Positions 8,497-16,986 of a DNA stretch of 64,000 nucleotides are shown here, in pieces (within the stretch, counting starts at the first letter, position 1; each line of letters begins with the position of its first letter). The notes beneath the pieces are model-generated. The model made no database searches. It saw nothing but the letters and a program-made list of their open reading frames with translations, and was not told the DNA's origin. The position numbers were made by a program, and so were the translations under genes. The stretch is from S015-6 sp964479535 (GTDB taxonomy: Bacteria > Desulfobacterota > DSWW01): NCBI GenBank assembly GCA_964479535.1, contig CAYZMM010000020.1, positions 1 to 64,000 of the forward strand, written 5' to 3'.

Positions 8497-8805
8497 CTCT
8501 GCACATTCCTCTTCGAAGTGGACCCTCGGTTCCCCTCGGCCCCGGGGGCATACTCCCGGACCGATCCCGAGAATAGCAGCGTTCGGGCCAACGGTAAAGC
8601 GGAAGCGACCTTCTGCGGCCCCTGAGCGTTGCGGGGGCTTGCGCCGGGCCGGCCGGTCCCCGGTAAAGGGACGCCGTCGGCTTTCTTTCCGGTATGGAAA
8701 AGAAACCGACAGAGAATCGGTCCGCCGACTGGAGCCCGGAAGGTGGCGGAACCGGCTAACCCGTTTCCTTTTTTACATTTTTATGCTACCCTTCGTCCTG
8801 TTGCC

Positions 8806-8823
8806 TTGGCATACCCCTTGCTT
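8806..8823 (+). promoter_or_regulatory. Sigma-54 (-24/-12) promoter candidate
   Basis: TTGGCATACCCCTTGCTT matches the RpoN consensus TGGCAC-N5-TTGCW: the invariant GG and GC are exactly ten bases apart and TTGC is complete. The predicted transcription start is near 8833, about 158 bases before the kinase ATG. An overlapping TTGACA at 8822 has no acceptable -10 element at 16-18 bp, which favours the sigma-54 reading. An enhancer-binding activator would be required; none is encoded in this operon. Confidence 0.6.
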
Positions 8824-8848
8824 GACATCCAAGATCCGAATGGAGTGG

Positions 8849-8876
8849 GCGCAGATCTGCGACGTGACATCTGCGC
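8849..8876 (+). promoter_or_regulatory. Inverted repeat GCGCAGAT-N12-ATCTGCGC in the predicted leader
   Basis: Perfect 8-bp arms at 8849-8856 and 8869-8876 lie about 16 bases after the predicted sigma-54 start. The left arm also forms the self-contained 12-bp palindrome CGCAGATCTGCG (8850-8861). It could be an RNA hairpin in the leader or a protein-binding operator. Either would act on the kinase-receiver operon. Confidence 0.4.
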
Positions 8877-8990
8877 GTGTGCCGTTCTTCTGTTCCAAGG
8901 ACGGGGTGCAGCCGTCTGCGGAAGAAGCAGATACGGACCAGGCGTTCGAGGACGCCCGACGGAAGGCCAATCCTCCTCCACGGACATCCG

Positions 8991-10718
8991 ATGCTTGACG
9001 AGACCATGGACGTTTACTACCGAAACCGGATCAGGAACATGGCCGTTACCATCATCCTGGTTTCGATCACGCCCCTCCTTCTGGTCACAGGACTCATTCT
9101 CTATGAATTCCGGCATGCCTATCGCGAGAAGGTGGAAGCCCATCTGATCGAGCTCGTCCAGAAGCACAAGCAGAACATCGACAGCTTCCTCACCCAGCGG
9201 CTCGGAGACATCCGCGTCCTTGCAGCGACCTACGGCTTTGAAGAACTGAGCAGCCAATCCTTTCTGAAAGAACGCCTTTCGGTGCTGCAGCAGGTCTACG
9301 GTCCCGTCTTCGTGGACCTGGGCATCATCGATGCCCAGGGAATGCAGCACACCTATGCCGGCCCCTTCAGCCTGGCGCGGGCCGACTATTCCAAGGCCCC
9401 GTGGTTTCAGAAGGCCCTGCAACGGGATTACCTGGTGAGCGACGTGTTCCTCGGACTGCGGAACCTCCCCCACTTCATCGTCGCCGTCCGAGAGATCTGG
9501 AAAGGGGAGCCCTGGATCCTCCGGGCCACCGTGGACTTCGTCGCCTTCAATGCCCTGGTGGAGAAGATCCGCCTGGGGGAGACCGGCTTCGCCTTCATCC
9601 TGAACCGGGAGGGCGAGCTCCAGACGAAACCGTTCTTGGACGTCGTTTCGAACAGCAACGTCTTTCTGGACCTCCTGCAGGCAGAGACAAGGCCAGAGGA
9701 CCGGATTCGTGTGATCGAACGGGTCGATGGGTCGGGCGAGAAGAACCTTTACGTAGCCTCCTTGCTCAAGGACCGGGACTGGATTCTCGTCTACCAGCAG
9801 AATGCGGCGGACGCCTTCGCGGACCTCCGGCACGCCCAGAGGCTCACGCTGGTCATCATCCTGATCGGCGGCCTCGGAATCGGCACCACCGCCGTGGTCA
9901 TCTCCCGAAGGCTCTTCACCCGGATCGCCCGGGCCGACCGCGAAAAGGAGATGATGAACGAACAGATCGTGGAGACGGGCAAGCTGGCTTCCGTAGGGGA
10001 GCTTGCGGCGGGCATCGCCCACGAGATCAACAATCCCGTGGCCATCATGGTGGAGGAGGCCGGCTGGATCGAGGACCTTCTCGGCGAGGAGGAGTTCAAG
10101 GAGGGGGAGAACCTGGAGGAGTTCCACAGGGCCCTTCGACAGATCAAGAACCAGGGAAAGCGCTGCAAGGAGATCACGCACAAGCTGCTGAGCTTCGCGA
10201 GAAAGACGGATGCAACGGTTCAGGATGTCCAGGTCAACGACGTGGTGGAGGAACTGGTCGCCCTTTCCGCCCAGCGGGCGAAGTTCGGCAACGTGGTCAT
10301 CAACACCACCCTCGACGAAAGGCTGCCCACCGTCCAAGCCTCCCAGTCCGAGCTTCAGCAGGTCCTGCTGAACCTGATCAACAACGCCCTGGACGCCATG
10401 GAGAAGAAGGGGGGGCGCCTCGACATCATCAGCCAGATGGACGAGGAATTCATTACGATCTTCGTGGCGGACAACGGCCCGGGTATCCCGCGGGCGAACC
10501 TCGAGAGGGTCTTCGACCCGTTCTTCACCACCAAGCCGGTCGGAAAGGGCACGGGCCTCGGGCTGTCCATCTGCTACGGCATCGTCAAGAAGATGGGTGG
10601 AGACATCACGGTACGGAGCATCGTCAACATGGGAACCACCTTTCGGATCCGCATTCCCCTTCCGAAGGAAGCGGGGGCGGAGGAGGAGATGGAGGCGCAA
10701 GGGGAGGCAGCGTCCTGA
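8991..10718 (+). CDS. Transmembrane sensor histidine kinase with periplasmic dCache-type sensor
   Basis: The 575-residue protein has a membrane segment at about 14-34 (MAVTIILVSITPLLLVTGLI), a periplasmic sensor to about 285 whose pattern (SLARADYSKAPWFQKAL, GFAFILNREGELQ) is that of a Cache domain, a second membrane segment near 287-309, HisKA with His344 in AGIAHEINNPVAIM, and a HATPase domain (LLNLINNALDAMEKKGG; DNGPGIP; GKGTGLGLSICYGIVKKMGG). It presumably phosphorylates one or more of the three receivers that follow. No good ribosome site precedes ATG 8991; ATG 9006 is possible. It is transcribed from the sigma-54 site. Confidence 0.85.
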   Translation: MLDETMDVYYRNRIRNMAVTIILVSITPLLLVTGLILYEFRHAYREKVEAHLIELVQKHKQNIDSFLTQRLGDIRVLAATYGFEELSSQSFLKERLSVLQQVYGPVFVDLGIIDAQGMQHTYAGPFSLARADYSKAPWFQKALQRDYLVSDVFLGLRNLPHFIVAVREIWKGEPWILRATVDFVAFNALVEKIRLGETGFAFILNREGELQTKPFLDVVSNSNVFLDLLQAETRPEDRIRVIERVDGSGEKNLYVASLLKDRDWILVYQQNAADAFADLRHAQRLTLVIILIGGLGIGTTAVVISRRLFTRIARADREKEMMNEQIVETGKLASVGELAAGIAHEINNPVAIMVEEAGWIEDLLGEEEFKEGENLEEFHRALRQIKNQGKRCKEITHKLLSFARKTDATVQDVQVNDVVEELVALSAQRAKFGNVVINTTLDERLPTVQASQSELQQVLLNLINNALDAMEKKGGRLDIISQMDEEFITIFVADNGPGIPRANLERVFDPFFTTKPVGKGTGLGLSICYGIVKKMGGDITVRSIVNMGTTFRIRIPLPKEAGAEEEMEAQGEAAS

Positions 10719-10801
10719 CGGGGCGGCCGACGCCATGGGCCGGTCGACCGAAGCCGGGGGGTGTAGGCCGAACATGGAAGATGGAAAGAGGAGAATTCCC
10801 T

Positions 10802-11233
10802 ATGCAGCTGGCGAACGTACTCCTCGTCGATGACGAGGAACCCTTTGTGGAGACCATGACCAAGCGGCTGACGAAGAGGGGACTCGACGTCAAGTCGGCC
10901 CTGAGCGGGCATTCGGCCCTGCAGGCCCTCGCGGAGCATCCGAACCTCGAGGTGGTCATTCTGGACGTGAAGATGCCCGGCATGGACGGAATCGAAACGC
11001 TCAGGGAGATCAAGAGCCGGTTTCCCCTGGTGGAGGTCATCATGCTCACCGGCCACGCCACGGTGGAGACGGCCATCGAGGGCATGAAGCAGGGCGCTTT
11101 CGACTACCTCATGAAACCCTGTGAGATCGAAACCCTCGTGTCCAAGGTCGAAGATGCGGCGACCCGGAAGAGGGCGCAGGACGAGAAGATCGAGGACGCG
11201 CGCGTCAAGGAGATCCTTTCCCGGCGCGTCTAG
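10802..11233 (+). CDS. Single-domain response regulator (receiver 1)
   Basis: The 143-residue protein is a receiver domain only: acidic pair in LLVDDEEPF, phospho-acceptor Asp55 in VVILDVKMPGMDGIETL, Thr in MLTGHATVETA and the conserved Lys in DYLMKPCEIETLV. A short charged helix at 125-143 replaces any output domain. It lies 83 bp after the kinase, with AGAGGAG upstream of the ATG. Like DivK or CheY, it probably acts by binding a partner rather than DNA. It is closely similar to the two receivers that follow, suggesting tandem duplication. Confidence 0.85.
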   Translation: MQLANVLLVDDEEPFVETMTKRLTKRGLDVKSALSGHSALQALAEHPNLEVVILDVKMPGMDGIETLREIKSRFPLVEVIMLTGHATVETAIEGMKQGAFDYLMKPCEIETLVSKVEDAATRKRAQDEKIEDARVKEILSRRV

Positions 11234-11257
11234 AGGATCCTTGCACCGGAGAAATCC

Positions 11258-11653
11258 ATGGCCCACAGCGGAGACATGCGGAAGGAACCCATCCGGCTCC
11301 TCCTTACGGACGATGAGGAAGGCTACGTTCACGTCCTGGCCAACCGGCTGTCCAAGCGGAACATCGACGTGACGAAGACCTACAGCGGAGAGCAGGCCAT
11401 CCAGGCCCTGCGGAAGGAGGACTTCCACGTGGCGGTTCTGGACCTCAAGATGGAGGACATGGACGGAATCGAGGTTCTGAAGATCCTGAAGAAGATGGAC
11501 CCGCGCCTGGAGGTCATCATGCTTACCGGCCACGGTTCCGAGCAGGCGGCAAGGGACGGCATGGAGCACGGGGCCTTCGACTACCTGACCAAGCCCTGCG
11601 AGCTGGAAGAGCTTCTGGACAAGATACGCGAAGCGGCAAAGAAACGGGGGTGA
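11258..11653 (+). CDS. Single-domain response regulator (receiver 2)
   Basis: The 131-residue receiver has LLLTDDEEGYVHVL, a phospho-acceptor Asp in VAVLDLKMEDMDGIEVL, MLTGHGSEQAARDGM and DYLTKPCELEELLDKI. It has no output domain. Unlike its neighbours it has MED where receivers usually have MPG after the Asp, removing the common proline. It begins 24 bp after receiver 1 and its stop overlaps the start of receiver 3, indicating translational coupling. Confidence 0.83.
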   Translation: MAHSGDMRKEPIRLLLTDDEEGYVHVLANRLSKRNIDVTKTYSGEQAIQALRKEDFHVAVLDLKMEDMDGIEVLKILKKMDPRLEVIMLTGHGSEQAARDGMEHGAFDYLTKPCELEELLDKIREAAKKRG

Positions 11654-12081
11654 GTCTCTTGGATCCGATCAAGGTTCTGCTCGTGGACGACGAGGCGGAG
11701 TTCCTCGAAACGCTCATGAAGCGCCTGAAGAAGCGGAATGTGGACGTCGCGTCGGCCCGGTCCGGCGAGGAGGCGATCGGCCTGCTCGGCAGGGAGGCCG
11801 TGGACGTGGTGGTCCTGGACGTGAAGATGCCCGGTATGGACGGCATCGAAACGCTGCGGCGGATCAAGAGAGACCTCCCCCTGATCGAAGTCATCATGCT
11901 CACGGGCCATGCCAGCGTGGAAATGGCGATCCAGGGCATGGAGTGTGGAGCTTTCGACTACCTGATGAAGCCGATGGACATCGACGATCTTCTCTACAAG
12001 GTCCGGGACGCTCACAAGAAGAAGATCCTTCAGGAGCGAAAGATCAAGCTCATGGAAGAAACGGCCGCTTCGTGCGAATAG
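11650..12081 (+). CDS. Single-domain response regulator (receiver 3)
   Basis: The 143-residue receiver starts at a GTG that overlaps the preceding stop (GTGA). It has VLLVDDEAEFLETL, a phospho-acceptor Asp in VVVLDVKMPGMDGIETLRRI, MLTGHASVEMAIQGM and DYLMKPMDIDDLLYKV, then a charged helical tail. It most resembles receiver 1. A 144-bp gap separates it from the permease gene, still in the same direction and probably in the same transcript. Confidence 0.83.
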   Translation: MSLLDPIKVLLVDDEAEFLETLMKRLKKRNVDVASARSGEEAIGLLGREAVDVVVLDVKMPGMDGIETLRRIKRDLPLIEVIMLTGHASVEMAIQGMECGAFDYLMKPMDIDDLLYKVRDAHKKKILQERKIKLMEETAASCE

Positions 12082-12225
12082 CCGTTTCGTCTGTTAGGGA
12101 AGGATCCTTGTTGCAGCGGCGAGGCGGATCACCACACGAACCAAGAAATGCGAGGTCTGCTTGACGTTGGACAGGAGTTGCGCCTGAAGCTGCGATCGAA
12201 ACGAGAACAGGAGGAGTTGCAGAAG

Positions 12226-13512
12226 ATGGGATTCTTCAGACAGTGGGGAAGATTCATGATGGAAGGGGCACGGGCCCATGCACGCTGGGAGATGGAGGTC
12301 TCCACCACCATCATCCGGGACAGGAAGAGGCTGATCCTCCTCGGCCTCCTGATCGTCCCGATCGTTCTCGGCGGAATCGTGTTTGCAGACCCTCTTTCGG
12401 ACGGCCTCCCCGACGTCCTGGGAGGAAAAAAGGCGTACAGCCCCGCCTTTTTCACGGCGGGCATCTTCATCGCGTCCATCCTCATCGGCCTGTGCGCCGG
12501 ACTCATCACCGGATGCATCGGGGCTGGAGGGGGCTTCATCATCGCCCCTGCGCTAATGAGCGCAGGGGTGAAGGGCATCCTGGCCGTGGGGACGGACCTG
12601 TTTCACATCTTTGCAAAGGCGATCATGGGGAGCGTGATCCACCGAAAGCTCGGCAACATTTCGATCTCACTTGCCCTCACCTTTCTCGTGGGCGCCATCC
12701 TCGGGGCCACCGGCGGCGGGATGATCAACCGCGTCCTGTACGAAATCAACCCGGTCCTGAGCGACGCCTTCATCACCACCATCTACGTGGTCATGCTGGG
12801 CTTCCTGGGAACCTATGCGCTCACCGACTTTCTGCGATCCAGGAAATTCGCGTCCGTCGACACGCCCCACTCCGGCAAGTCCGAGGGGGCGGAACTGGGC
12901 AATCTGCCCGCCAGGATCCAGTCCATGAAGATCCCCCCCATGATCACCTTCGACCAGGGGCTGTATCCCGGGGGCAGGAGCATTTCCGCCCTCTTCCTGG
13001 TGCTGAGCGGCCTGCTGGTGGGCTTCTGCGCGGCCGTGATGGGGGTGGGGGGCGGGTTTCTCACCTTTCCCATCTTCGTCTACGTGCTGGGCGTCTCCTC
13101 CCTGACCACCGTGGGGACCGACATCTTCCAGATCGTCTTCACCGCGGGCTACGCGGCCGTCAGCCAGTACGCCATCTTCGGGTTCATCTTCTATACCCTC
13201 GCCATGGGCATGCTTCTCGGCTCTCTTCTCGGCATCCAGATCGGCGCCATGGTCACGACGGTGGTCAAGGGTATCACGATCCGCGGCTTCTACGCCATGG
13301 CCGTGCTGTCGGGTTTCGTCAACCGCGCCTTCGCACTGCCCGGGAAGCTGGCGGAACTGGATGTGATCCCGCTCCCCAAAGAGGCCGGGGTCGTCCTGGA
13401 CAAGATCGGCATCTGGGCCTTTTTCGTGGTCATCGGGATCTTTGCGGTCTGGGTGATCGGAACCTTCCTGCGGAACCTGCGCGTCCTGAGGCGAAAGGAG
13501 GCTGCGGCATGA
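12226..13512 (+). CDS. TauE/SafE (DUF81) family membrane permease
   Basis: The 428-residue product has an amphipathic N-terminus followed by about eight or nine membrane segments. Two glycine-rich half-repeats typical of the family are present: GLCAGLITGCIGAGGGFIIAPAL near the start and GFCAAVMGVGGGFLTFPIF in the second half. Characterised relatives export sulfite or sulfoacetate or take up organosulfonates. ATG 12226 is preferred because AGGAGG lies 11 bases before it; a longer form from 12148 lacks a site. Its stop overlaps the next gene (ATGA), so both membrane proteins are translationally coupled. The substrate is not determinable here. Confidence 0.82.
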   Translation: MGFFRQWGRFMMEGARAHARWEMEVSTTIIRDRKRLILLGLLIVPIVLGGIVFADPLSDGLPDVLGGKKAYSPAFFTAGIFIASILIGLCAGLITGCIGAGGGFIIAPALMSAGVKGILAVGTDLFHIFAKAIMGSVIHRKLGNISISLALTFLVGAILGATGGGMINRVLYEINPVLSDAFITTIYVVMLGFLGTYALTDFLRSRKFASVDTPHSGKSEGAELGNLPARIQSMKIPPMITFDQGLYPGGRSISALFLVLSGLLVGFCAAVMGVGGGFLTFPIFVYVLGVSSLTTVGTDIFQIVFTAGYAAVSQYAIFGFIFYTLAMGMLLGSLLGIQIGAMVTTVVKGITIRGFYAMAVLSGFVNRAFALPGKLAELDVIPLPKEAGVVLDKIGIWAFFVVIGIFAVWVIGTFLRNLRVLRRKEAAA

Positions 13513-14195
13513 TTGCGAACAAGAAGGAATTCACGTTGGGCGCGTTGATGATGGCCGGTTTCACCGCCGTCCTGATCCTTCTGTTTCTGCCCCTCTACGA
13601 CGGGAAGAACTTCCTGGACTACATGGATGACCTGTACAATTCCATCTCGAAGGCCTCTGCGAACTACCTGCCGCAGCTGCGGGAAGAGGTCCGGGAGGTG
13701 CAGGGCAATACCGTCTCCGTTACCCTTGCCCTGGAAGCCCCGATGCAGGCGCAGTCGACGGCCCCCCTGTTCGTCGAAAGCGGTGCCGTGGTCGAGGTGG
13801 AGGGCTCCGATCTCGAGGTGGAGGGGGATCTGGGGCGGGTCCTGGCCAACAGCCTCGAAGACGCGGCGGCTCTGTTCGAAAACGACGGGGCCAAGCTCCG
13901 GGAGAAGTACGAAGTCCCGGAGAGACGGGTGCTCTACAACTGGTGGTCGGCGCTGAAGGCAATGGAGAAACAGCTCAAGAAGCAGCAGAGGTTCAAGGAG
14001 GCGAACCTCGTGGGCTCGGTGATCAAGAAAGGGGTCGAGTGTTCCTACAACTACTACACCATCGAACCCAAGCGCATCACCGAGAAAATCGGAATCGTGG
14101 TCTTCTCCCTACTGTTCTACGTGGTCTACACTGTATGGTACGGATTCGGCATCCTGTACCTCTTCCAGGGATTGGGCCTGAGGCTGGAACACTGA
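13509..14195 (+). CDS. Small membrane protein with two terminal membrane segments, function unknown
   Basis: The 228-residue protein has a hydrophobic segment at about 10-28 (LGALMMAGFTAVLILLFLP), a central soluble region of about 160 residues with helical charged stretches (LPQLREEVREVQGNTVSV; EKQLKKQQRFKEANLVGSVI), and a C-terminal segment (IGIVVFSLLFYVVYTVWYGFGILYLF). With in-out topology both ends would be cytoplasmic and the middle periplasmic. I recognise no family. It overlaps the TauE-like permease by four bases, so it is probably an accessory subunit of that transporter. Confidence 0.7.
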   Translation: MIANKKEFTLGALMMAGFTAVLILLFLPLYDGKNFLDYMDDLYNSISKASANYLPQLREEVREVQGNTVSVTLALEAPMQAQSTAPLFVESGAVVEVEGSDLEVEGDLGRVLANSLEDAAALFENDGAKLREKYEVPERRVLYNWWSALKAMEKQLKKQQRFKEANLVGSVIKKGVECSYNYYTIEPKRITEKIGIVVFSLLFYVVYTVWYGFGILYLFQGLGLRLEH

Positions 14196-14253
14196 TCGCC
14201 CGGCGGGGGTGCGGGGCCCTGTCCGCTCCCCGCGCCCCTGCCCCTCACGGACC

Positions 14254-16848
14254 ATGTTGAAACGTCTGAAGGATCTTTTCTCCCGCGGCCGGCGCTTGGA
14301 GGAAGCCGAGGCCGAACCCCTGCGAGTCGAGTTCAAGGCCCGTTACCACCACTTCAAGCTCCTCCTGAACGCCAACAGCCAGGCCCTGGACATCATGGCG
14401 GAGATCGACGAGGCCCTGACCGGGACGAGGCCTTTCGGGATGAACTTCGTCCGGTCCCGGTGCACGCGGGTCGCCACGCACGTCTTTCAGATCGTCCAGC
14501 ACCTGAACCGGCTGGCGCCGGGTCGATACGAGACGTTGCAGGAGAGATTCCGGGAGATCCGGGAACAGATCAACCTCTCCTTCGATGTTCCCGTCCGCAA
14601 GGGCGAGGGGCCCCTCGTCCTGCCCCTGGATGCGCTGGAACGGACCCGGGTGGATCAGGCGGGCGAGAAGATGGCGAACCTCGGAGAGATCCGCAACCGG
14701 ATTCACCTGCGAACCCCGGCCGGGTTCGTGGTGACCGCACAGGGCTACCGGAGGTTTCTGCAGCACAACGATCTTCAAACCGAGATCGACCGGCGCATTC
14801 AGTCAACGGACACGGGGCGTGCGGATGCGCTCCACGGCTTGAGCGCCTCGCTTCAGCAGTGGATCATCCGGGCCGAGGTGCCGGAAGACCTCGAACAGGC
14901 CATATGGGAGCAGTACCGCCGACTCGAAGAGGACGCGGAGGGGCCCGTCACTCTGGCCGTCCGCTCGAGCGCACTCGGGGAGGACATGGCCGGGACTTCC
15001 TTTGCGGGGCAGTACAGATCGGTCCTCAATGTGAGCGAAGAGAACCTTCTCACCGCCTACAAGGAGGTGCTTGCCAGCAAGTACAGCCTTCAGGCCATGA
15101 CCTACCGGATGCATCGGGGCATCCGGGACGAAGACGTGGACATGTGCGCCGGCTTTCTGCGCATGGTCCAGGCCGTGTGCGGCGGCGTTCTCTACTCGAG
15201 AAACCCGGTAGACCGCAGGGACGACGCCGTGATCATCAACTCGGCCTGGGGTCTTCCCAAGACGGTGGTGGACGGCTCCACGGCCGCAGACCTCTTCGTC
15301 CTTCGCCGGGCGGACCCCCCGGAGATCCTTCGCAGGGAGATCCCGCGGAAGGAGCACAAGCTTGTCTGTTACCCGGAAGAAGGCGTCGGCCGTCACGACC
15401 TGAGCGAAGAGGAAGGCGCCCGGCCGTCCCTTCTCGACGAGCAGGCCCGGGAGCTGGCGCGCCTGGCTCTCAAAATCGAAGAGCACTACCAGGCTCCCCA
15501 GGACATCGAGTGGGCCATCGAACCGGACGGTTCGATCGTCCTGCTGCAATGCCGTCCCTTGCCGCAGCTGGGCCCGGGAGAAATGTCGAGCGAACCGACC
15601 GCGGCCACCCGGCCGGAGTCGGTCCTCCTGGAGGGAGGGGTTACGGCCGGGCCGGGAGCGGCGGCAGGCCCGGTCTTCGTGCTGCGAAAGGACGCGGACA
15701 CCCTCCGGTTCCCCGAGGGGGCCGTGCTCGTTGCGGCACAGGCCCTGCCCCGATGGGCCTCGGTGCTCGACCGGGCCGCTGCGGCCGTGACCGAACAGGG
15801 GGGCGTGGCAGGCCACCTGGCAAGCGTTGCGCGGGAGTTCGGCATTCCGGCGCTCTTCGGGCTGGCAGGGGCGACGTCCCGGCTCCGGACCGGCCAGTGG
15901 GTGACGGTGGACGCAACGGGCCTGCGGGTCCACGACGGGCGCAACGAGGCTCTCTTGAGCGAGAGGGGGACCCGCAAGAGCCTCATGGAGGGGAGCCCGG
16001 TCTTCGAGGCCCTGAAGGGCGTCGCCCGTCACATCACCCCCCTGAACCTGCTCGACCCGGACGCCCCGGAGTTCAGGCCGCAGAACTGCGGGACCCTCCA
16101 CGACATCACGCGCTTCTGTCACGAGAAGTCGGTGCAGGAGATGTTCCGGTTCGGCAAGGATCACCGCTTTCCGGAGCGATCGAGCAAACAGCTCTTCTGC
16201 GAGGTCCCGATGCAGTGGTGGGTCCTGAACCTGGACGACGGGTTCCTGGAGGAGGTGAAGGGGAAATACGTGGGCATCGACAACATCGTCTCCATTCCCA
16301 TGCGGGCCCTCTGGGAGGGCATCACGGCCATGCCGTGGGAGGGGCCGCCCCCCCTGGATCGAAAGGGGTTCCTGTCCGTCATGTACGAGGCGACCCGGAA
16401 CCCGGCCCTCACCACGGGCGTGGCCTCCCGGTATGCAAACCGCAACTACTTCATGATCTCGAGGAACTTCTGCAACCTCACTTCCAGGCTGGGTTTCCAC
16501 TTCTCCACCGTCGAGGCGCTGGTGGGCGACCGGCCGAGCGAGAATTACGTGAGCTTCCAGTTCAAGGGCGGTGCCGCCGACTTCGAACGAAGGCTCCGAA
16601 GAGTGCTCTTCGTCCGGGAAGTCCTGGAGGCGGTCGACTTTCGGGCGGAGATCAAGGAGGACACCCTCCTGGCGCGCCTGGAAGGCAGGGAGAGAGGCTT
16701 CATGGAGAACCGGCTCAAGGTGCTCGGGTACCTGACCATCCACACGAGGCAGCTCGACATGATCATGTCCAACGAGGCCTCGCTGCAGCCCTACCGAACG
16801 AAGATCCGAAAGGACCTGCAGGACATCGTCTCGGAGGGGCCGGCCTGA
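14254..16848 (+). CDS. PEP-synthase-like ATP-grasp and phosphohistidine protein with a non-standard C-terminus
   Basis: The 864-residue protein has a helical N-terminus (1-130), a PPDK/PEP-synthase ATP-binding domain (about 150-450; LAVRSSALGEDMAGTSFAGQY, YSRNPVDRRDDAVIINSAWGL) and a swivelling phosphohistidine domain (about 475-575) with His521 in TEQGGVAGHLASVAREFGIPA. The usual PEP/pyruvate TIM-barrel with its catalytic Cys does not follow. Instead about 290 residues of unfamiliar sequence do (QWWVLNLDDGF, YANRNYFMISRNFCNLTSRLGFHFS). It could phosphorylate a different acceptor, as rifampicin phosphotransferase does, or regulate by phosphotransfer. ATG 14254 was chosen over an upstream in-frame ATG at 14209. 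It is the last gene of the kinase-receiver-permease operon. Confidence 0.78.
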   Translation: MLKRLKDLFSRGRRLEEAEAEPLRVEFKARYHHFKLLLNANSQALDIMAEIDEALTGTRPFGMNFVRSRCTRVATHVFQIVQHLNRLAPGRYETLQERFREIREQINLSFDVPVRKGEGPLVLPLDALERTRVDQAGEKMANLGEIRNRIHLRTPAGFVVTAQGYRRFLQHNDLQTEIDRRIQSTDTGRADALHGLSASLQQWIIRAEVPEDLEQAIWEQYRRLEEDAEGPVTLAVRSSALGEDMAGTSFAGQYRSVLNVSEENLLTAYKEVLASKYSLQAMTYRMHRGIRDEDVDMCAGFLRMVQAVCGGVLYSRNPVDRRDDAVIINSAWGLPKTVVDGSTAADLFVLRRADPPEILRREIPRKEHKLVCYPEEGVGRHDLSEEEGARPSLLDEQARELARLALKIEEHYQAPQDIEWAIEPDGSIVLLQCRPLPQLGPGEMSSEPTAATRPESVLLEGGVTAGPGAAAGPVFVLRKDADTLRFPEGAVLVAAQALPRWASVLDRAAAAVTEQGGVAGHLASVAREFGIPALFGLAGATSRLRTGQWVTVDATGLRVHDGRNEALLSERGTRKSLMEGSPVFEALKGVARHITPLNLLDPDAPEFRPQNCGTLHDITRFCHEKSVQEMFRFGKDHRFPERSSKQLFCEVPMQWWVLNLDDGFLEEVKGKYVGIDNIVSIPMRALWEGITAMPWEGPPPLDRKGFLSVMYEATRNPALTTGVASRYANRNYFMISRNFCNLTSRLGFHFSTVEALVGDRPSENYVSFQFKGGAADFERRLRRVLFVREVLEAVDFRAEIKEDTLLARLEGRERGFMENRLKVLGYLTIHTRQLDMIMSNEASLQPYRTKIRKDLQDIVSEGPA

Positions 16849-16986
16849 CGGATCAGCCCCTCGAGGCCGTCGAGGCGGGGCCTTCTCTATGCCCTTCTGC
16901 CTGCGGGAGCGGGTGAGGGGTATTCGCTGGACAGGGGGCCGTGGCTGAACACGAGCGCGCCGTCGTCGAAGGGAGCCATGCGGGGC

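Larger units (their letters stand above)
8497..8990. other. 494-bp divergent control region between the GAF gene and the sensor-kinase operon
   Basis: I see no convincing gene in this stretch. It contains a GC-rich part with a GGCCGGCC core near 8650-8680, a T-rich tract near 8762-8785, the sigma-54 site at 8806-8823 and the inverted repeat at 8849-8876. It must hold the promoters for both flanking transcripts; the space upstream of 8806 is long enough for activator sites, but I could not identify one by eye. Confidence 0.5.

Noticed and set aside
8822..8827. A sigma-70 -35 element TTGACA before the sensor kinase
   Set aside because: No acceptable -10 hexamer occurs 16-18 bases downstream, and it overlaps a much better -24/-12 match.
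16849..16986. A rho-independent terminator between the convergent PEP-synthase-like and antiporter genes
   Set aside because: The CCCCTCGAG/CGAGGCGGGG arms do not pair cleanly and no T-tract follows on either strand.
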